A stretch of 64,000 nt of DNA from Hyperoodon ampullatus. Its lineage: Eukaryota > Chordata > Mammalia > Artiodactyla > Ziphiidae. The DNA lies in assembly GCA_949752795.1 (NCBI GenBank), contig CATKHW010000008.1:372001-436000 (forward strand), given 5' to 3'. Under the pieces are notes generated by a model, which saw only the letters and a list, made by a program, of their open reading frames with translations, made no database searches and was not told the origin of the DNA. Shown here piece by piece: positions 40,401 through 54,508 of this stretch; the stretch's first letter is position 1; the number at the start of each line of letters is the position of its first letter. The translations under genes and the position numbers were made by a program.

Positions 40401-43400
40401 TTCGCATCACAATGTTCCATGCCCTTGTCATCACAATGCTACAAAACCCCTGTAATCACAATGCTCCATTCACCTTTTCATCAGAATGCTCCATGACACT
40501 TGTCATCACAAGGCTCCATGGTCCTCTCATCACAATGCTCCAGGACCTTGTCATCACAGTGCTCCATTCCCTTGTCATCACAATGCTCCATGACTCCCAT
40601 CATCACAATACTGCATGTACATTTTCAGCCCAATGCTCAATGACCGTCTCATTACAATGCTCCATGACCCATGTCTTCACAATGCTCCATGACCACAGTC
40701 ATCAAAATGCTCCATGACCCCTGTCAGCACAATGGTCCATGCCCTCGTCATCAAAAGGCTCTGTGACATTTGTCACCACAATTCTCCATGAAATTTTCAT
40801 CACAATGTTCTCTTACTCATGTCATAACTATGTTAATGCCTTTGTCAGCACAATGCTCCATGCGCTTTTCCGCAAAATGCCCCATGACCTGTGTGATCAC
40901 AATGCGACATGTGCTTGTCATCACAATGCTCCACAACCTTGTCATCACAGTTCTCGATAAACCTTGTTGTCACAATGCTCCATGCACTTCCCATCAAAAT
41001 GCTTTCCCATCACTGATATCATAATGTTCCATCACTTGTCATCACTATACTCCCTCACACCTGTCATCACAATGTTCCATGACCCCTGTCATCACAATGC
41101 TCCATGACCCTTTTCATCACAATGCTCCCTGACCCCTGACATCACAATGTTCCATAACCCCTGTCATCAAAATCTCCCATGACACTTTTCATCAAATTGC
41201 TCCATGACCCTTTCATCACAATGCTCACTGCCCTTCTCATCACAGTACACCACGCCCTTGTCATCAAAACCCTCCATGACCTTTGTCATCACAAAGCTCC
41301 GTGACCCTTGGCATCACAATGCTCCATGCCATTGTCATCAAAATGCTCCATGAACCCTCTCATCACATTGTTACATGTCCTTGTCATCACAGGCTCCATG
41401 ATGCTTTTCATCACAATGCTCGATGCTCTTCTTAACACAAAGCTCCAAGGCTTGTCATTACAATCCTCCATGACCCATGTATCACAGTGTTCCGTGCCCT
41501 TGTCATCACAATGCTCCATGCCTCCTCTCATCACAATAATCCATGAAAATTTTCAGACCAATGTTCCATGCCCTTGTCATGAAAATGCTCCATTACCCCT
41601 GTTATAACAATGCTCCATAAAAACTGCCATTACAATGTTCCACGGCCTTCTCATCACAAGGCTCCATGACCCTTGTCATCACAATGCTCCAAGACACCTG
41701 TAATCACAATGCTCCATGCCTTTGTCATCACAAAGCTCCATTACGCATGTCATCAGTATGCGCCTTCGCCTTCTCATCACAATGCTCTATGAACTGGTCA
41801 TTGCAATGCTCCAAGACCCCTGTAATCACAATGCTCCATGCCCCTTTTCATCTCAATGCTCCATGAACCCTGTCATCACAGTGCACCATGCCCATCATCA
41901 TAATGCTTCATGCTATTGTCATCACAATGAAATCAAAATGCTCCATGACCTCTGTCATCACAATGCTCTAAACCCTTGTGATCACAATGTTCCATAACAC
42001 TTGTCATCACAACGCCCCATGACGCTCATCATCACAATTATCCATGGTATTTTATTCACAATACTCCATGACTTTGGCATCACAATGCTCAATAAACTTG
42101 TCATCACAATGCTCCCTGACAGTGGTCGTCAATATGCTCCTTGAAACCTGTCATGACAAGGCTCCATGCATTTTTCATCACAATTATCCATGCACTTTTC
42201 TTCCCATGCTCCAAGACCCATGCAATCACAATGGTCCACACCCCTTTTCATCCGAATGCTCCATGACACTTGTCATCACAAGTCTCCATGGTCTTCTCCT
42301 CACAATGATCCAGGACCTTGTCATCACAATGCTCCATTCCATTGTCATCGCAATGATCCATGACCACTGCCATCACAATACTCAATGAATATTTTCAGCC
42401 CAATGCTCCATGAACTTCTCATCACAGTGCTACATGACACGTGTCATCACAATGCTCCATGCCCCTTGTCATTACAGTGCTGCATGACGCTCGACATCAC
42501 AATTATCCATGGTCTTCTCATCACAGTGCTCCACGGTCTTGCCATCACAATGCTCCATGACACTTCTCATCACAATGTTACATGATCTTGTCATCACAAT
42601 TCTCCATGCACTTGTTATCACAATGCTCCATGAACACTGTCATAGCAAGCTCCAAGTGCTTTTCATCACAGTCCTTCACGACATTGTCATCAAAATTCTC
42701 AATGGCCGTTGTCATCACAGTGCTCCATGCCATTGTCATCACAGTGCTCCATGACCTTTGGCAACAAAACTGTCCATGCCCTCGTCATCACAGGGCTCTG
42801 TGAAATTTGTCACCATAATGCTCCATGAACTTCTCATTCACAATGCTCTGTGACCCTTGCCATCACAATGCTCCATGCTTTGTCAGCAGAGTGCGCCATG
42901 ACCCTTGTTATCACAATGCTCCATGCGCTTGTTATCAAAATTTTCCACAAACTTGTCATCAGAATGCGCCATAAAACTTGTCATCACAATGCTCCATGTA
43001 CTTCTCATCAAAATGCTCTCTCACCACTGATATCAAAATGTTCCATCACTAGTCATCACAATACTCCCTAAACACTGTCATGACAATGTTCCACGGCCTT
43101 ATCATCACAAGCCTCCATGACCCTTGTCATCACAATGCTCCAAGAACCCTGTAATCACAATCCTCCATGCTATTGTCATCACAAAGCTACATGACGCATG
43201 TCATCAATCTGCTCCATGGCCTTCTCATCACTATGCTCCATGCCCTTGTCATCACAATGCTCCAAGACAACTGTAATCAAAATGCTCCATGCCACTTTTC
43301 ATCTCAATGCTCCATGAACTCTGTAATCACAATGAAGCACGCCCATCATCATAATGCTTCATGCTATTGTCATCACAATGAAATCAGAATGCTCCATAAC

Positions 43401-46400
43401 CTTTGTCAACACAATGCTCCAAACCCTTGTGATCACAGTGTTCCATAACACTTGTCATCACAACGCCCCATGATGCTCATCATCACAATTATCCACGGTC
43501 TTCTCATCACAATGCTCCATGACCTTTGTCATCACAATGCTCAATACACTTGTCATTACAATGCTCCCTGACACTTGTCATCAGTATGCTCCTTGAACCC
43601 TGTCATGACAAGGCTCCATGCCTTTTGCATCACAATCATCCATGCCATTTTCTTCACAATGCTCCAAGACCCATGTAATCACAATGCTCCACACCCCTTT
43701 TCATCAGAATGCTCCATGACACTTGTCATCACAAGGCTCCATGACCACTGTCATCACAGTGCTCCATGACACCGGACAACACAATGATCCAGGACTCTTG
43801 TCATCAAAATGCTCCATGACCCTTCTCATCACAATGATCAATGCCCTTGCCATCCCAATGCTCCGTGACCGCTGTAATCACAATGCTGCATGACGCTAGT
43901 CATCACAGTGTTCCATGACCCTTGTCATCAAAATGTTCCATGCATTGGTCAGCAAAATGCTACATGACCTTGTCATCACAATGCTCCATGCGCTTGTCAT
44001 CACAATACTCCATTCCCATTGTCATCAAAACCTTCCATGAATCTTGGGTTCACAATGCTTCATGCCCTTGTCATCACAATGCTCCATGCACCTTGAAATG
44101 AAAATGATACATGACTTCTGTCATCACAATGCTCAAAACCCTTGTGATCACAATGCTCCATGACTTTTGTCATCACAATGCTCAATACACTTGTCATCAC
44201 AATGCTCCCTGACACTTTTCATCAGAATGCTCCTTGAACCCTGTCATGAAAAGGCTCCAAGCATTTTTCATCACAATGCTCCATGCCCTTTTCCTCACAA
44301 TGCTCCATGCCATTGTCATCACAGTACTCCATAAGCTTCTCATCAGAATGGTCCATGACACTTGTCATCACAATGATCCATGACACCTGTCATCACAATG
44401 CTAGCCTAATGCTCCATGACCTTCTCATCACAATGCTCATTGACCCTTGTCATCACAATGCTCCATGACCACTCTCATCACAATGCTCCATGACACCTGT
44501 CATCACAATGCTCCATGCCCTTTGTCATTACAGTGATCCATGACACTCTTCATCATAATTATCCATGGTCTTTTCATCACAATGCTCCACGGTCTTGCCA
44601 TCACAATTCTCCATGCCCTGTTCATCACAATGCTCCATGTCCCATGTCATTACAATTCTCCAATTCCTTGTCATCACAATGCACCATGACACTTCTCATC
44701 ACAATGTTATATGATCTTTTCATCACAATTCTCCATGCATTTGTCATCGCAATGCTCTATGACCCCTGTCATAGCAAGCTCCATGCGTTTGTCATCACAA
44801 TGCATCATTACATTTTCATCAAATTTGTCAATGGCCCTTGTCATCACAATGCTCCATGCCCTTGTCATCACAATGCTCCTTGATCCTTGACATCACAATG
44901 TTCAAAGCCCTTGTCATCAAAATGCTCCATTACCTTTGTCATCACAATCCTCCATGACACTTGGTATCACAATGCTCCATGCCATTGTCATGACAATGGA
45001 CAATGACATATGTCATCACAATGCTCCCTGACACCTGTCTTCACAATACTCCATGAGCTTGTTATCACAATGTTCCATGCACTTGTCATCACAATGCGCC
45101 ATGCCAACTGTCATCACAGTAATCCATGAAACTTGTCAGACCAATGTTCCATGACCCTGTCATCACAAAGTTCCATGCCCTTGTCATCACAATGCTCCAT
45201 GACCCCTGTCATCACAATGCTCCATGACTCCAGTCATCACAATGCTTCATGACCCTTGTCATCACAGTGGTCCATGCCCTCGTCACACAAGGCTCTGTGA
45301 CCTTTGTCACCACAATGCTCCAAGCCCACTGTCATCACAATAATCCATGAAACTTTTCAGCCCAATGTTCCCTGCCCCTGTCATCACATTGCTGCATGCC
45401 CCTGTCATCACAATACTCCCCATCCTTGTCATCACAATGCTCCGTGTCTCCAGTCATCACAACTCTTCATGACCTTTGTCATCACAATCGTCTATGCCCT
45501 CATCATCACAAGGCTCTGTGAACTTTTTCACCACAATGCTCCATGAACTTTTCATCCCAATGCTCTGTGAGCCATGTCACCACAATTCTCCATGCCTTTG
45601 TCAGCACAATGCTCCATGACATTTGTCATCACAATGCTCCATGCCCTTGTCAGCACAATGCTCCATGACACATGTCATCAGAGTTTGCCATGCGCTTGTC
45701 ATCATAGTGCTCCCCAACCTTGTCATCACAATGCTCCATAAAACTTGTCATCACAAAGCTCCATGCACTTCACATCAAAATGCTGTCTCACCACTAATAT
45801 CACAATTTTCCATCACTAATCATCACAATATTCCCTCTCTCCTGTCATCACAATGTTTCACGGCATTGTCATCACAAGGCTCCATGACCCAAGTAATCAC
45901 AATGCTCCATGCCAATATTCATCTCAATGCTCCATGAACCTGTCATCAAAACAAACCATGCCCATCAGCATAATGCTTCACGCTATTGTCATCACAATGA
46001 AATCAAAATGCTCCATGACCTCTGTCATCACAATACTCCAAACCCTTGTGATCACAATGTTCCATAACACTTGTCATCACAACCCTCCATGATGCCTGTC
46101 ATCACAATGCTCCATGACCACTGTCTTCACAATGCTCAATACGCTTGTCATGACAATGCTCCCTGACACTTGACGTCAGAATGCTCCTTGAAACCTGTCA
46201 TTAAAAGGTTCCATGCCTTTTTCATGACAATGCACCATGCCTTTTTCATCACAATGCTCCATGCTATTGTCATCACAATACTCCAGAAACTTGTCATCAG
46301 AATGCTCCATGACCCTTGTTATCACAATGATCCATGACACTTGTCATTACTATTCTCCATGACCCGTGTCATTACAGTGCTCGATGACACTCATCATCAA

Positions 46401-49400
46401 AATGCTCCATGGTCTTGCCATCACAATGCTCCACGGACTTGCCATCACAATGCTCCATGCCCTGGACATCACAATGCTCCATGTCCCTTGTCATCACAAT
46501 GTTCAATGACACTTCTGATCACCATGATACATGCTCTTGTCATCACAATCCTCCATGACACTTGGCATCACAATGCTCCATGCCATTGTCATCACAATGG
46601 ACCATGACATATGCCATCACAATGCTCCCTGACAACTGTCTTCACAATAAGCCATGCACATGTCATAACAATGCTCCATGCCCTTGTCATCACAATGCTC
46701 CATGCCGTTGTCGTCACAATGCACCATGAACCCTGTCATCACAATGCTCCGTGACTCCAGTCATCACAATATTTCATGACATTTGTCATCACAATGGTCC
46801 ATGCCCTCGTCATCAAAAGTCTCTGTGACCTTTGTCACCACAATGCTCCATGAATTTTTCATCACAATGCTCCGTGACCATTGTCATCACAATGCTCCAT
46901 GCCTTTGTCAGAAGTGTGCTCCATGACCCTTGTCATCACAATGCTCCATGCGCTTCTCAGCACAATTCTCCATGACCCATGTCATCATAATGTGCCATGC
47001 GCTTGTCATCACAATGCTCCACAACTTTGTCATCACAATGCTCCATGCACTTCTCATCAAAATGCTCTCTCACCACTAATATCACAATGTTCCATCACTA
47101 GTCATCACAATACTCCATCACCACTGTCATCACAATGTTCCATGACCCCAGTAATCACAATGCTCCATGCCCTTGTCATCACAAAGCTCCATGATTCATG
47201 TCATCAGAATGCTCCATGGCCTTCTCATCACAATGCTCTATGACCTTGCCATTACAATGCTCCATTACCACTCTCATCACAATGCTCCATGACCACTGAT
47301 GTCACAGCGCTCCATGACACCTGACAACACAATGATCCGGGACTCTCATCATCAAAATGCTCCATGAGAGTTGAAATCACAATGATCCATGCGCTTGTCA
47401 TTCCAATGCTCCATGACCCCTGTAATCAGAATGCTCCGTGACGCTTGTCATCTCAGTCCTCCATGACCCTTGGCATCACAATGCTCTATGCCATTGTCAA
47501 CACAATGCTCCAGGAAACCTATCATCACATTGCTCCATTCCCTTGTCATCACAAAGCTCCATAACACTTGTCATCACAATGCTTGATGCCCTTCTCATCA
47601 CAATGCTCCATTACCATTGTCATCAAAATGCTCAATACACTTGTCATGACAATGCTCCCTGACACTTGTCGTCAGAATGCTCCTTGAACACTGTCATGAA
47701 AAGGGTCCATGCCTTTTTCATCACAATGCTCCATGTCCATTTCATCACAATGCTGCATGCCATTGTCATCACATTTCTCCACAAGCTTGTCATGAGAATG
47801 ATCCATGACCCTTGTCATCACAATGATCCATGACACCTGTCATCACAATGCTCCATGCCCCTTGTCATTACAGTGCTCCATGACGCTCATCATCACAATT
47901 ATCCATGGTCTTCTCATCACAATGCTCCACGGTCTTGCCATCACAATGCACCATGCCCTGGTCATCACAATTCTACATGTCCTTGTCATCACAGTGCTCC
48001 ATGACACTTCTCATCAAAATGTTACATGCTCTTGTCAATACAATTCTCCATGCACTTGTCATCGCAATGCTCCATGACCCTTGTCATAACAATGCTCCAT
48101 GACCCCTGCCGTCACAATGTTCCCCGGCCTTTTCATCCAAGGCTCCATGACCCTTGTTATCACAATGCTCCAAGACCCCTGTAATCACAATGTCCCATGC
48201 ATTTGTCATCACAAAGATCCATGACGCATGTCATCAGAATACTCCATGGCCTTCTCATCACAATGCTCCATGCCATTGTCATCACAATGGTCCAAGATCC
48301 CTGTAATCACAATGCTCCATGCCCCTTTTCATCTCAATGCTCCATGACCCCTGTCATCACAATGCTCTGTGACTCCAGTCATCAAAATGATTCATGACCT
48401 TTCTCATCACAATGGTCCATGCCCCTGTCACACAAGGCTCTGTGACCTTTGTCACCACAATGCTCCATGAACTTTTCATCACAGTGCTCTGTGACCCTTG
48501 TCATCACAATGCACCATGCCTTTTTCAGCACAATGATCCATGACACAGGTCATCACAATGCTCCATGCGCTTTTCAGCACAATGCTCCTTGACCCATGTC
48601 ATCACAATGCGCCATGCACTTGTCATCACAATGCTCCACATCCTAGTCATCACAATGCTCCATAAAACTTGTAATCACAATGCTCAATGCACTTCTCATC
48701 AAAATGCTCTCTCACCATTGATTTCACAATGTTCCATCACTATTCATCACAATACTCCCTCAACCCTGTCATCACAATGTTCCATAACCCCAGTCATCAC
48801 AATGCTACATGCCCTTATCGTCACAATGTACCAATCCCTTGTCATCAAAATGCTCCATGACCACTGTCATCACAACGCTCCATGACCCGTGAGAACACAA
48901 TGATCCGGGACACTTGTCATCTGAATGCTCCATTACCCTTGTCATCAAAATGATCCATGCCCTTGCCATCCCAATGCTCCATGACCCTTGTAATCACCGT
49001 GCTCCGTGACGCTTGTCATCACAGTGCTCCATGACCTTTGTCATCAAAATGTTCAGTGCATTTGTCAGCAAAATGCTACATGACCTTGTCATTACAATGC
49101 TCCATGTGCTTGTCATAACAGTACTCCATTCCGATTATCATCAAAATCCTCGATGAAACTTGGGTTCACATTGCTTCATGCCCTTGTCATCACAATGCTT
49201 CATGGTCGTTGAAATGAAAATGTTCCATGCCCTCTCTCATCACAATGCTCCAAACCCTTGTGATCACAATGTTCCATAACCCTTGTCATCACAACGCTCC
49301 ATGATGCCTGTCATCACAATGCTGCATGAACTTTGTCATCACAATGCTCAATACACTTGTCATCACAATGCTCCCTGACACTTGTCATCAGAATGCTCCT

Positions 49401-52400
49401 TGAAACCTGTCATGAAAAGACTCCATGCCTTTTTCATCACAATGCTCCATGCCCTTTTCATCACAATGCTCCATGCCAGTGTCATCACAATACTCCACAA
49501 GCTGGTCATAAGAAGGCTCCATGACCCCTCTCATCAAAATGATCCATGACACCTGTCATCACAATGCTCCATTCCCCTTGTCATTACAGTGCTCCATGAC
49601 GCTCGTCATCACAATTACCCATGATCTTCTCATCACAATGTTCCACGGTCTTGCCATCACAACGCTGAATGCCCTGGTCATCTCAATGCTCCATGTCCCT
49701 TGTCATCACAATTCTCCACGTCCCTCTCATCACAATGTGCCATGACACTTCTCATCACAATGTTATATGCTCTTGTCATCACAATTATCCATGCACTTGT
49801 CATCGCAATACTCCATGACCCCTGTCAGAGCAAGCTCCATGTGCTTGTCATCGCAATGCTTCACAACATCATCAAAATTCTCAATGGCCGTTGTCATCAC
49901 AATGCTCCATGCCCTTGTCATCACAATGCTCCATGACACTTCTCATCACAATGCTCCAAGCCCTTGTCATAACAATGCTCCATTACATTTGTCATCACAA
50001 TCCTCCATGACACTTGGTATCACAATGCTCCATGCCATTGTCATCACAATGCACCTTGACATATGTCATCACAATGCTCCCTGACACCTGTCTTCACAAT
50101 AATCCATGACCTTGTCATCACAATGATCCATTCCCTTGTCATCACAAGGCGCCATGCCCACTGTCATCACAATAATCCATGAAATTGTCAGACCAATGTT
50201 CCATGCCCCTGTCATCAAAATGCTCCATGACCCTTGACAACACAATGATCCGGGACTCTTGTCATGAAAATGCTCCATGACCATTGCCATCACAATATTC
50301 CATGCCCTTGCCATCCCAATGCTACAAGACACCTGTAATCGCAATGCTCCATGGCCATTTTCATCTCAATGCTCCATGAAGCCTCTCATCACAATGCACC
50401 ATGCCCATCATCATAATGCTTCATGCTATTGTCATCACAATGAAATTAAAATGCTCATTGACCTCTGTCATCACAATGCTCCAAACCCTTGTGATCACAA
50501 TGTTCCATAACACTTGTCATCACAATGCCCCGTAACGCTCATCATCACAATTATCCATGGTCTTCTCATCACAGTGCTCCATAACCTTTGTCATCACAAT
50601 GCTCAATACACTTGTCATCACAATGCTCCCTGACTCTTGCCATCAGTATGCTCCTTGAACCCTGTCATGACAAGGCTCCATGCCTTTTTCATCACAATGA
50701 TCCGGAGCCTTTTCATCATAATGCTCCAAGACACCTGTAATCACAATGCTCTTTGCCCTGGTCATCACAAAGCTCCATGACGCATGTCATCAGAATGCTC
50801 CTTGGCCTTCTCTCACAATTCTCCATGCCCTTGTAATCACAATGCTCCAAGACCCATGTAATCACAATGCTCCATGCCCCTTTTCATCAGAATGCTCCAT
50901 GAGACTTGTCATCACAAGGCTCCATGGACTTCTCATCACAATGCTCCATGACGCCTCTCATCACATTGCTCCATGCCCTTGCCATAACAAAGGTCCATGA
51001 CGCTTGGTACAATGCTTGATGCCCTTCTCATCACAATGCTCCATGCCCTTGTCATTACAATCTTCAATGACCCATGTATCACAGTGTTCCGTGCCCTTGT
51101 CATCACAATGCTCCAGGCCCACTCTCATCACAATGCTCCATGACACTTCTCATCAAAATGTTACATGCTCTTGTCATCACAATTCTCCATACATCTGTGA
51201 TCGCAATGCCCCATGACACCTGTCATAGCAAGCTCCATGCCTTTGTCATCAAAATGCTTCATACCTTGTCATCAAAATTCCCAATGTCCGTTGTCATCAC
51301 AATGCTCCATGCCCCTGTCATCACAATGCTCCATGACACTTCTCATCACAATGCTCCAAGCCCTTGTCATCACAATGCTCCATTACCTTTGTCATCACAA
51401 TCCTCCATGACACTTGGCATCACAATGCTCCATGCCATTGTCATCACAATGGACCGTGACATATGTCATCACAACGCTCCCTGTCACCTGTCTTCACAAT
51501 AATCCATGACCTTATAATCACAATGCTCCATGCCCTTGTCATCACAATGCGCCATGCCCACTGTCATCACAATAATCCATGAAACTTTTTAGACCGATTT
51601 TCCATGCCACTGTCATCACAATGCTCCATGTCCTTGTCATCACAAAGCTCCATGACGCATGTCATCAGAATGCTAAATTGCCTTCTCATCACAATGCTCC
51701 ATGCCCTTGTCATCACAGTGCTCCAAGACAACTTTAATCACAATGCTCCATGCCCCTTTTCATCTCAATGCTCCATGAACCCTGTAATCACAATGGACCA
51801 TGCCCATCATCATAATTCTTCTTGCTATTGTCATCACAATGAAATCAAAATGCTCCATGACCTCCATCATCACAATGCTCCAAACCGTTGTTATCACAAA
51901 CTTCCATAACACTTGTCAACACAACGCCCCTTGACGCTCGTCATCACAACTATAGAGGGGTTTCTCATCACAATGCTCCATGACCTTTGTCATCACAATG
52001 CTCAATACACTTGTCATCACAATGCTCCCTGACACATGTCGTCAGTATGCTCCTTGAACCCTGTCATGACAAGGCTCCATGCCTTTTCCATCACAATGAT
52101 TCATGCCCTTTTCATCACAATGCTCCAAGACCCCTGTAATCACAATGCTCCATGCCCTTGTCATCACAAATCTCCATGATGCATGCCATCAGAACGCTCT
52201 ATGGTCTTCTCATCCAAATGCTCCGTGCCCTTGTCATCCCAATGCTCCAAGACCCTTGTAATCACAATGCTCCTTGCCCCTTTTCATCAGAATGCTCCAT
52301 GAGACTTCTCATCACAAGGCTCCATGGTCTTCTCATCACAGTGCTCCAGGACCTTGTCATCACAGTGCTCCATGACCCGTGTCTGCACAATACTCCATGA

Positions 52401-52756
52401 ATATTTTCAGCCCAAAGATCCATGAACTTCTCATCTCACTTCTCCATGACCCTTATCATCACAATGCTCCATGACCACTGTCATCACAACCCTCCATGAC
52501 CCCTGACAACACAGTGATCCGGGACTCTTGACATCAAAATGCTCCATAACCCTTGTCATCACAATGATCCATGCCCTTTTCATCCCAATGCTGCATGATC
52601 CATGTAATCACAATGCTCCGTGACGATTGTCATCACAGTGCTCCGTGACCCTTGTCATCACAATGCTCCATGCCTTTGTCAGCACAATGCTACATGGCCT
52701 TGTCATCACAATCCTCCATGACCCCTGGGATCACATTGCAACATGCTCTTGTCATC
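28500..52756 (+). repeat. Diverged right part of the minisatellite array
   Basis: The same 24-26 bp unit continues to the array edge, but I found no kilobase-long pair here as close as blocks A-C. Only looser similarities are visible, such as 30,806-31,054 with 46,341-46,607, 36,787-37,083 with 48,565-48,860, and about 49,880-50,060 with 51,285-51,465. A variant containing GATCCGGGAC, with the preceding unit reading GACAACACA, recurs near 47,335, 48,905, 50,248 and 52,517 and is typical of this part. Greater divergence towards the edge is what unequal exchange predicts for satellite margins. Confidence 0.75.
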
Positions 52757-52767
52757 TCTGTCTTTAT

Positions 52768-54508
52768 TTTCTGGTTTATACAGATTTTCAGATGTCCCTT
52801 TTGACCGGTGGGAAGTGACAATTCTTTGTAGTGTGGATTTGTATTGCAGGGATGCTTGATTGGCCAGAAAGGGCGTATGACTTTTCTCCTGAATATATTC
52901 AGCAGAAAATGCATACGCCCTTTTTGGTCAAGTGCATCATTGTCGAAGTTGTTACGCTTTTCCTGTGCTTTAAAGGTGATTCCAGTTTAACTCTTGAAAT
53001 ATGTTTTCTGCAATTCGGCCTCATTTTCAAGTCTGCTTCGTTGCCTTCCCTCAACAGATTTTTGGAAGAGAGTTGTCCTTTATAACTCTGCAGGTTTGTG
53101 AATTGCTGTGCCCCTGAGCTCCAATTTTCAACTCGTGTTTTTGTGAGCTGACCGCAAATCTACAATTTTGCTACAGGACCTATACTGGTTCCGGGGGTGC
53201 AGGCTGACGCTTTGGTTAATTCTTCCTTCCGGACGGGAAATTATAGTGACATGTGTCCGTCCAAATGCCTACAGCTACTCTCTGATTGGTTCTCCCTCTT
53301 TCCTTTCATCCACTGCAAAATTTGCAAACTGTGCGAACCAGTAGCTTATAGGGGCTGACTCTCCAGGTTGGGAGATTGATTATAAAGCAGTTGGAATGCC
53401 AAGCTGGAGCACAAGGAGAGGAAAAATTACGAGCCTTTTAGAAATCTTTTGCCATCACAGGGTGTCCATTCTCTAGGTTTCCCATACATGTTATAACTGT
53501 ATTGATATTCCCTTCTACCTAGAGAGTTGGGACCCATGGAATTGGTGGCATGCATTACTGCTTTAAAGGATCTGCATTTTCTCACCCAATCTCACAAGTC
53601 CTCTCAGCCCCAAGTGTCCAGCCTTATGTCTCATCTAGCTGTCTTTGCAGATAGGGTCGTTCCAGGTTTCATCAGAACCCCTGAAGGAATTGTGTAAGAA
53701 TTTCACTGTTTTTTTTTTGTTTTGTTTTTGAAATTCATTTTTATAATGGGGTTGAGCTGATTTTCACCGACGTGTTTATGCCTGTATAGACACACTTGAT
53801 TCCCTTATGGAGACATATCAATATATAGGTTTTAAGATTCTTACTAGTCAGATATATTCCTCTGTGTGGAATAGGGGTGTTGAGTCCCATTCACAGAGGA
53901 AGGTGTAGGATTTGTCTATTCTGTATTTGCTTCATGGAATGGTACCAGTGCTAATATCAAAGTCTGGTTTTATGCATCACCCCACCTCTCCTTTCCCCTT
54001 AAGCAGGCGAAAGAGTTTTTTCTCAATTTGAGACTCTGTTCTCTTTCCTAACTCAGTTCATGTGTAGCCATGTTTACAGGACCTTCATAAGTGATATCTT
54101 ATGATAAGTTTCTTTTTCTGTGTGACTTATTTCATTTAGAATCATCGTACCTAAATCCACTCATTATGCTGCTACTGGCCTTATGACATTGATTTCATGT
54201 CTGAGTGATATTCCGTTGTACAAAATTACCACAAGTTCTTTACGCAATTTTCTCTTTCCTGGAATACTTAAGTTGTACTGAAGTTGAGGTTCTTGTATGC
54301 AGAGCAGCCTTAAATTTTGGGGTGCCTGTGTCTTGTTGATATTTAGTCTTCCCAAGTTATATGCCCATGAGTGGAAGTGCCCTATGCTCGGTACTTTGTA
54401 TTTTAGATGTTTTAGGAAACAGCATACACTTCTTCAGAGTGGGTCTTGGATATTTATACCACACCCATCAGCGTGACTAGCTCCCTGTTCTCCATGGCCT
54501 CTCCTGCA
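52768..54508 (+). repeat. 1.74 kb tandem repeat unit, copy 1
   Basis: This starts at TTTCTGGTTTATACAG, 12 bp after the last minisatellite unit. The next copy starts with TTTCTGGTTTGTACAC at 54,509. Shared landmarks in order are GCATACGCCCTTT (near 52,909), CCCCTGAGCTCC, GGGAAATTATAGTGACATG (53,236), an ATTGGTT box (about 53,285), a poly-T tract (about 53,710), then a reversed L1-like segment. The AGTGACATG landmark recurs 1,740 bp later. The whole unit is repeated, L1 segment included, so it was amplified as one piece. I see no conserved reading frame. Confidence 0.85.
53705..54505 (-). mobile_element. Old L1 3' segment inside 1.75 kb unit, copy 1
   Basis: A poly-T tract (the L1 A-tail seen reversed) is followed by decayed antisense L1 3' untranslated and ORF2-end sequence. 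Recognisable pieces are CTGAGTGATATTCC (54,202), GGGGTGCCTGTGTC, TATATGCCCATGAGTGGAAG (54,358), and AGAATCATCGTA at the place of the usual tract upstream. The order matches the intact L1 near 61.6-62.1 kb. It is too decayed to encode anything. Confidence 0.75.

Larger units (their letters stand above)
1..52756 (+). repeat. Giant 24-26 bp minisatellite/satellite array
   Basis: Some two thousand head-to-tail copies of a 24-26 bp unit fill this stretch. The consensus is TGCTCCATGACCC followed by TTGTCATCACAA. The commonest variants are a 24-mer with ATGCCC and a 25-mer with ATGACCC in the middle. The + strand of the consensus has 9 C against 3 G. All copies read in the same direction; I saw no inverted block and no inserted LINE, SINE or LTR. 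The last recognisable unit ends near 52,756; the left end lies outside the window. Open frames of 60-177 codons occur on the + strand, but they are by-products. The 24-mer keeps the frame and the 25-mer shifts it, so the same DNA is read in all three frames in turn, with no shared start context or codon constraint. I do not recognise this unit as a named satellite. Centromeric, pericentromeric, subtelomeric and sex-chromosome locations are all possible. Confidence 0.97.

Noticed and set aside
1..52756. CRISPR array
   Set aside because: There is no alternation of identical repeats with unrelated spacers; the whole unit is repeated and varies by substitution. The flanking DNA is mammalian.
1..52756. 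Telomeric or simple-sequence repeat, or coding minisatellite such as a mucin or zinc-finger array
   Set aside because: The unit is 24-26 bp, without TTAGGG, and is not a multiple of three on average. No C2H2 spacing (84 bp) and no conserved reading frame.
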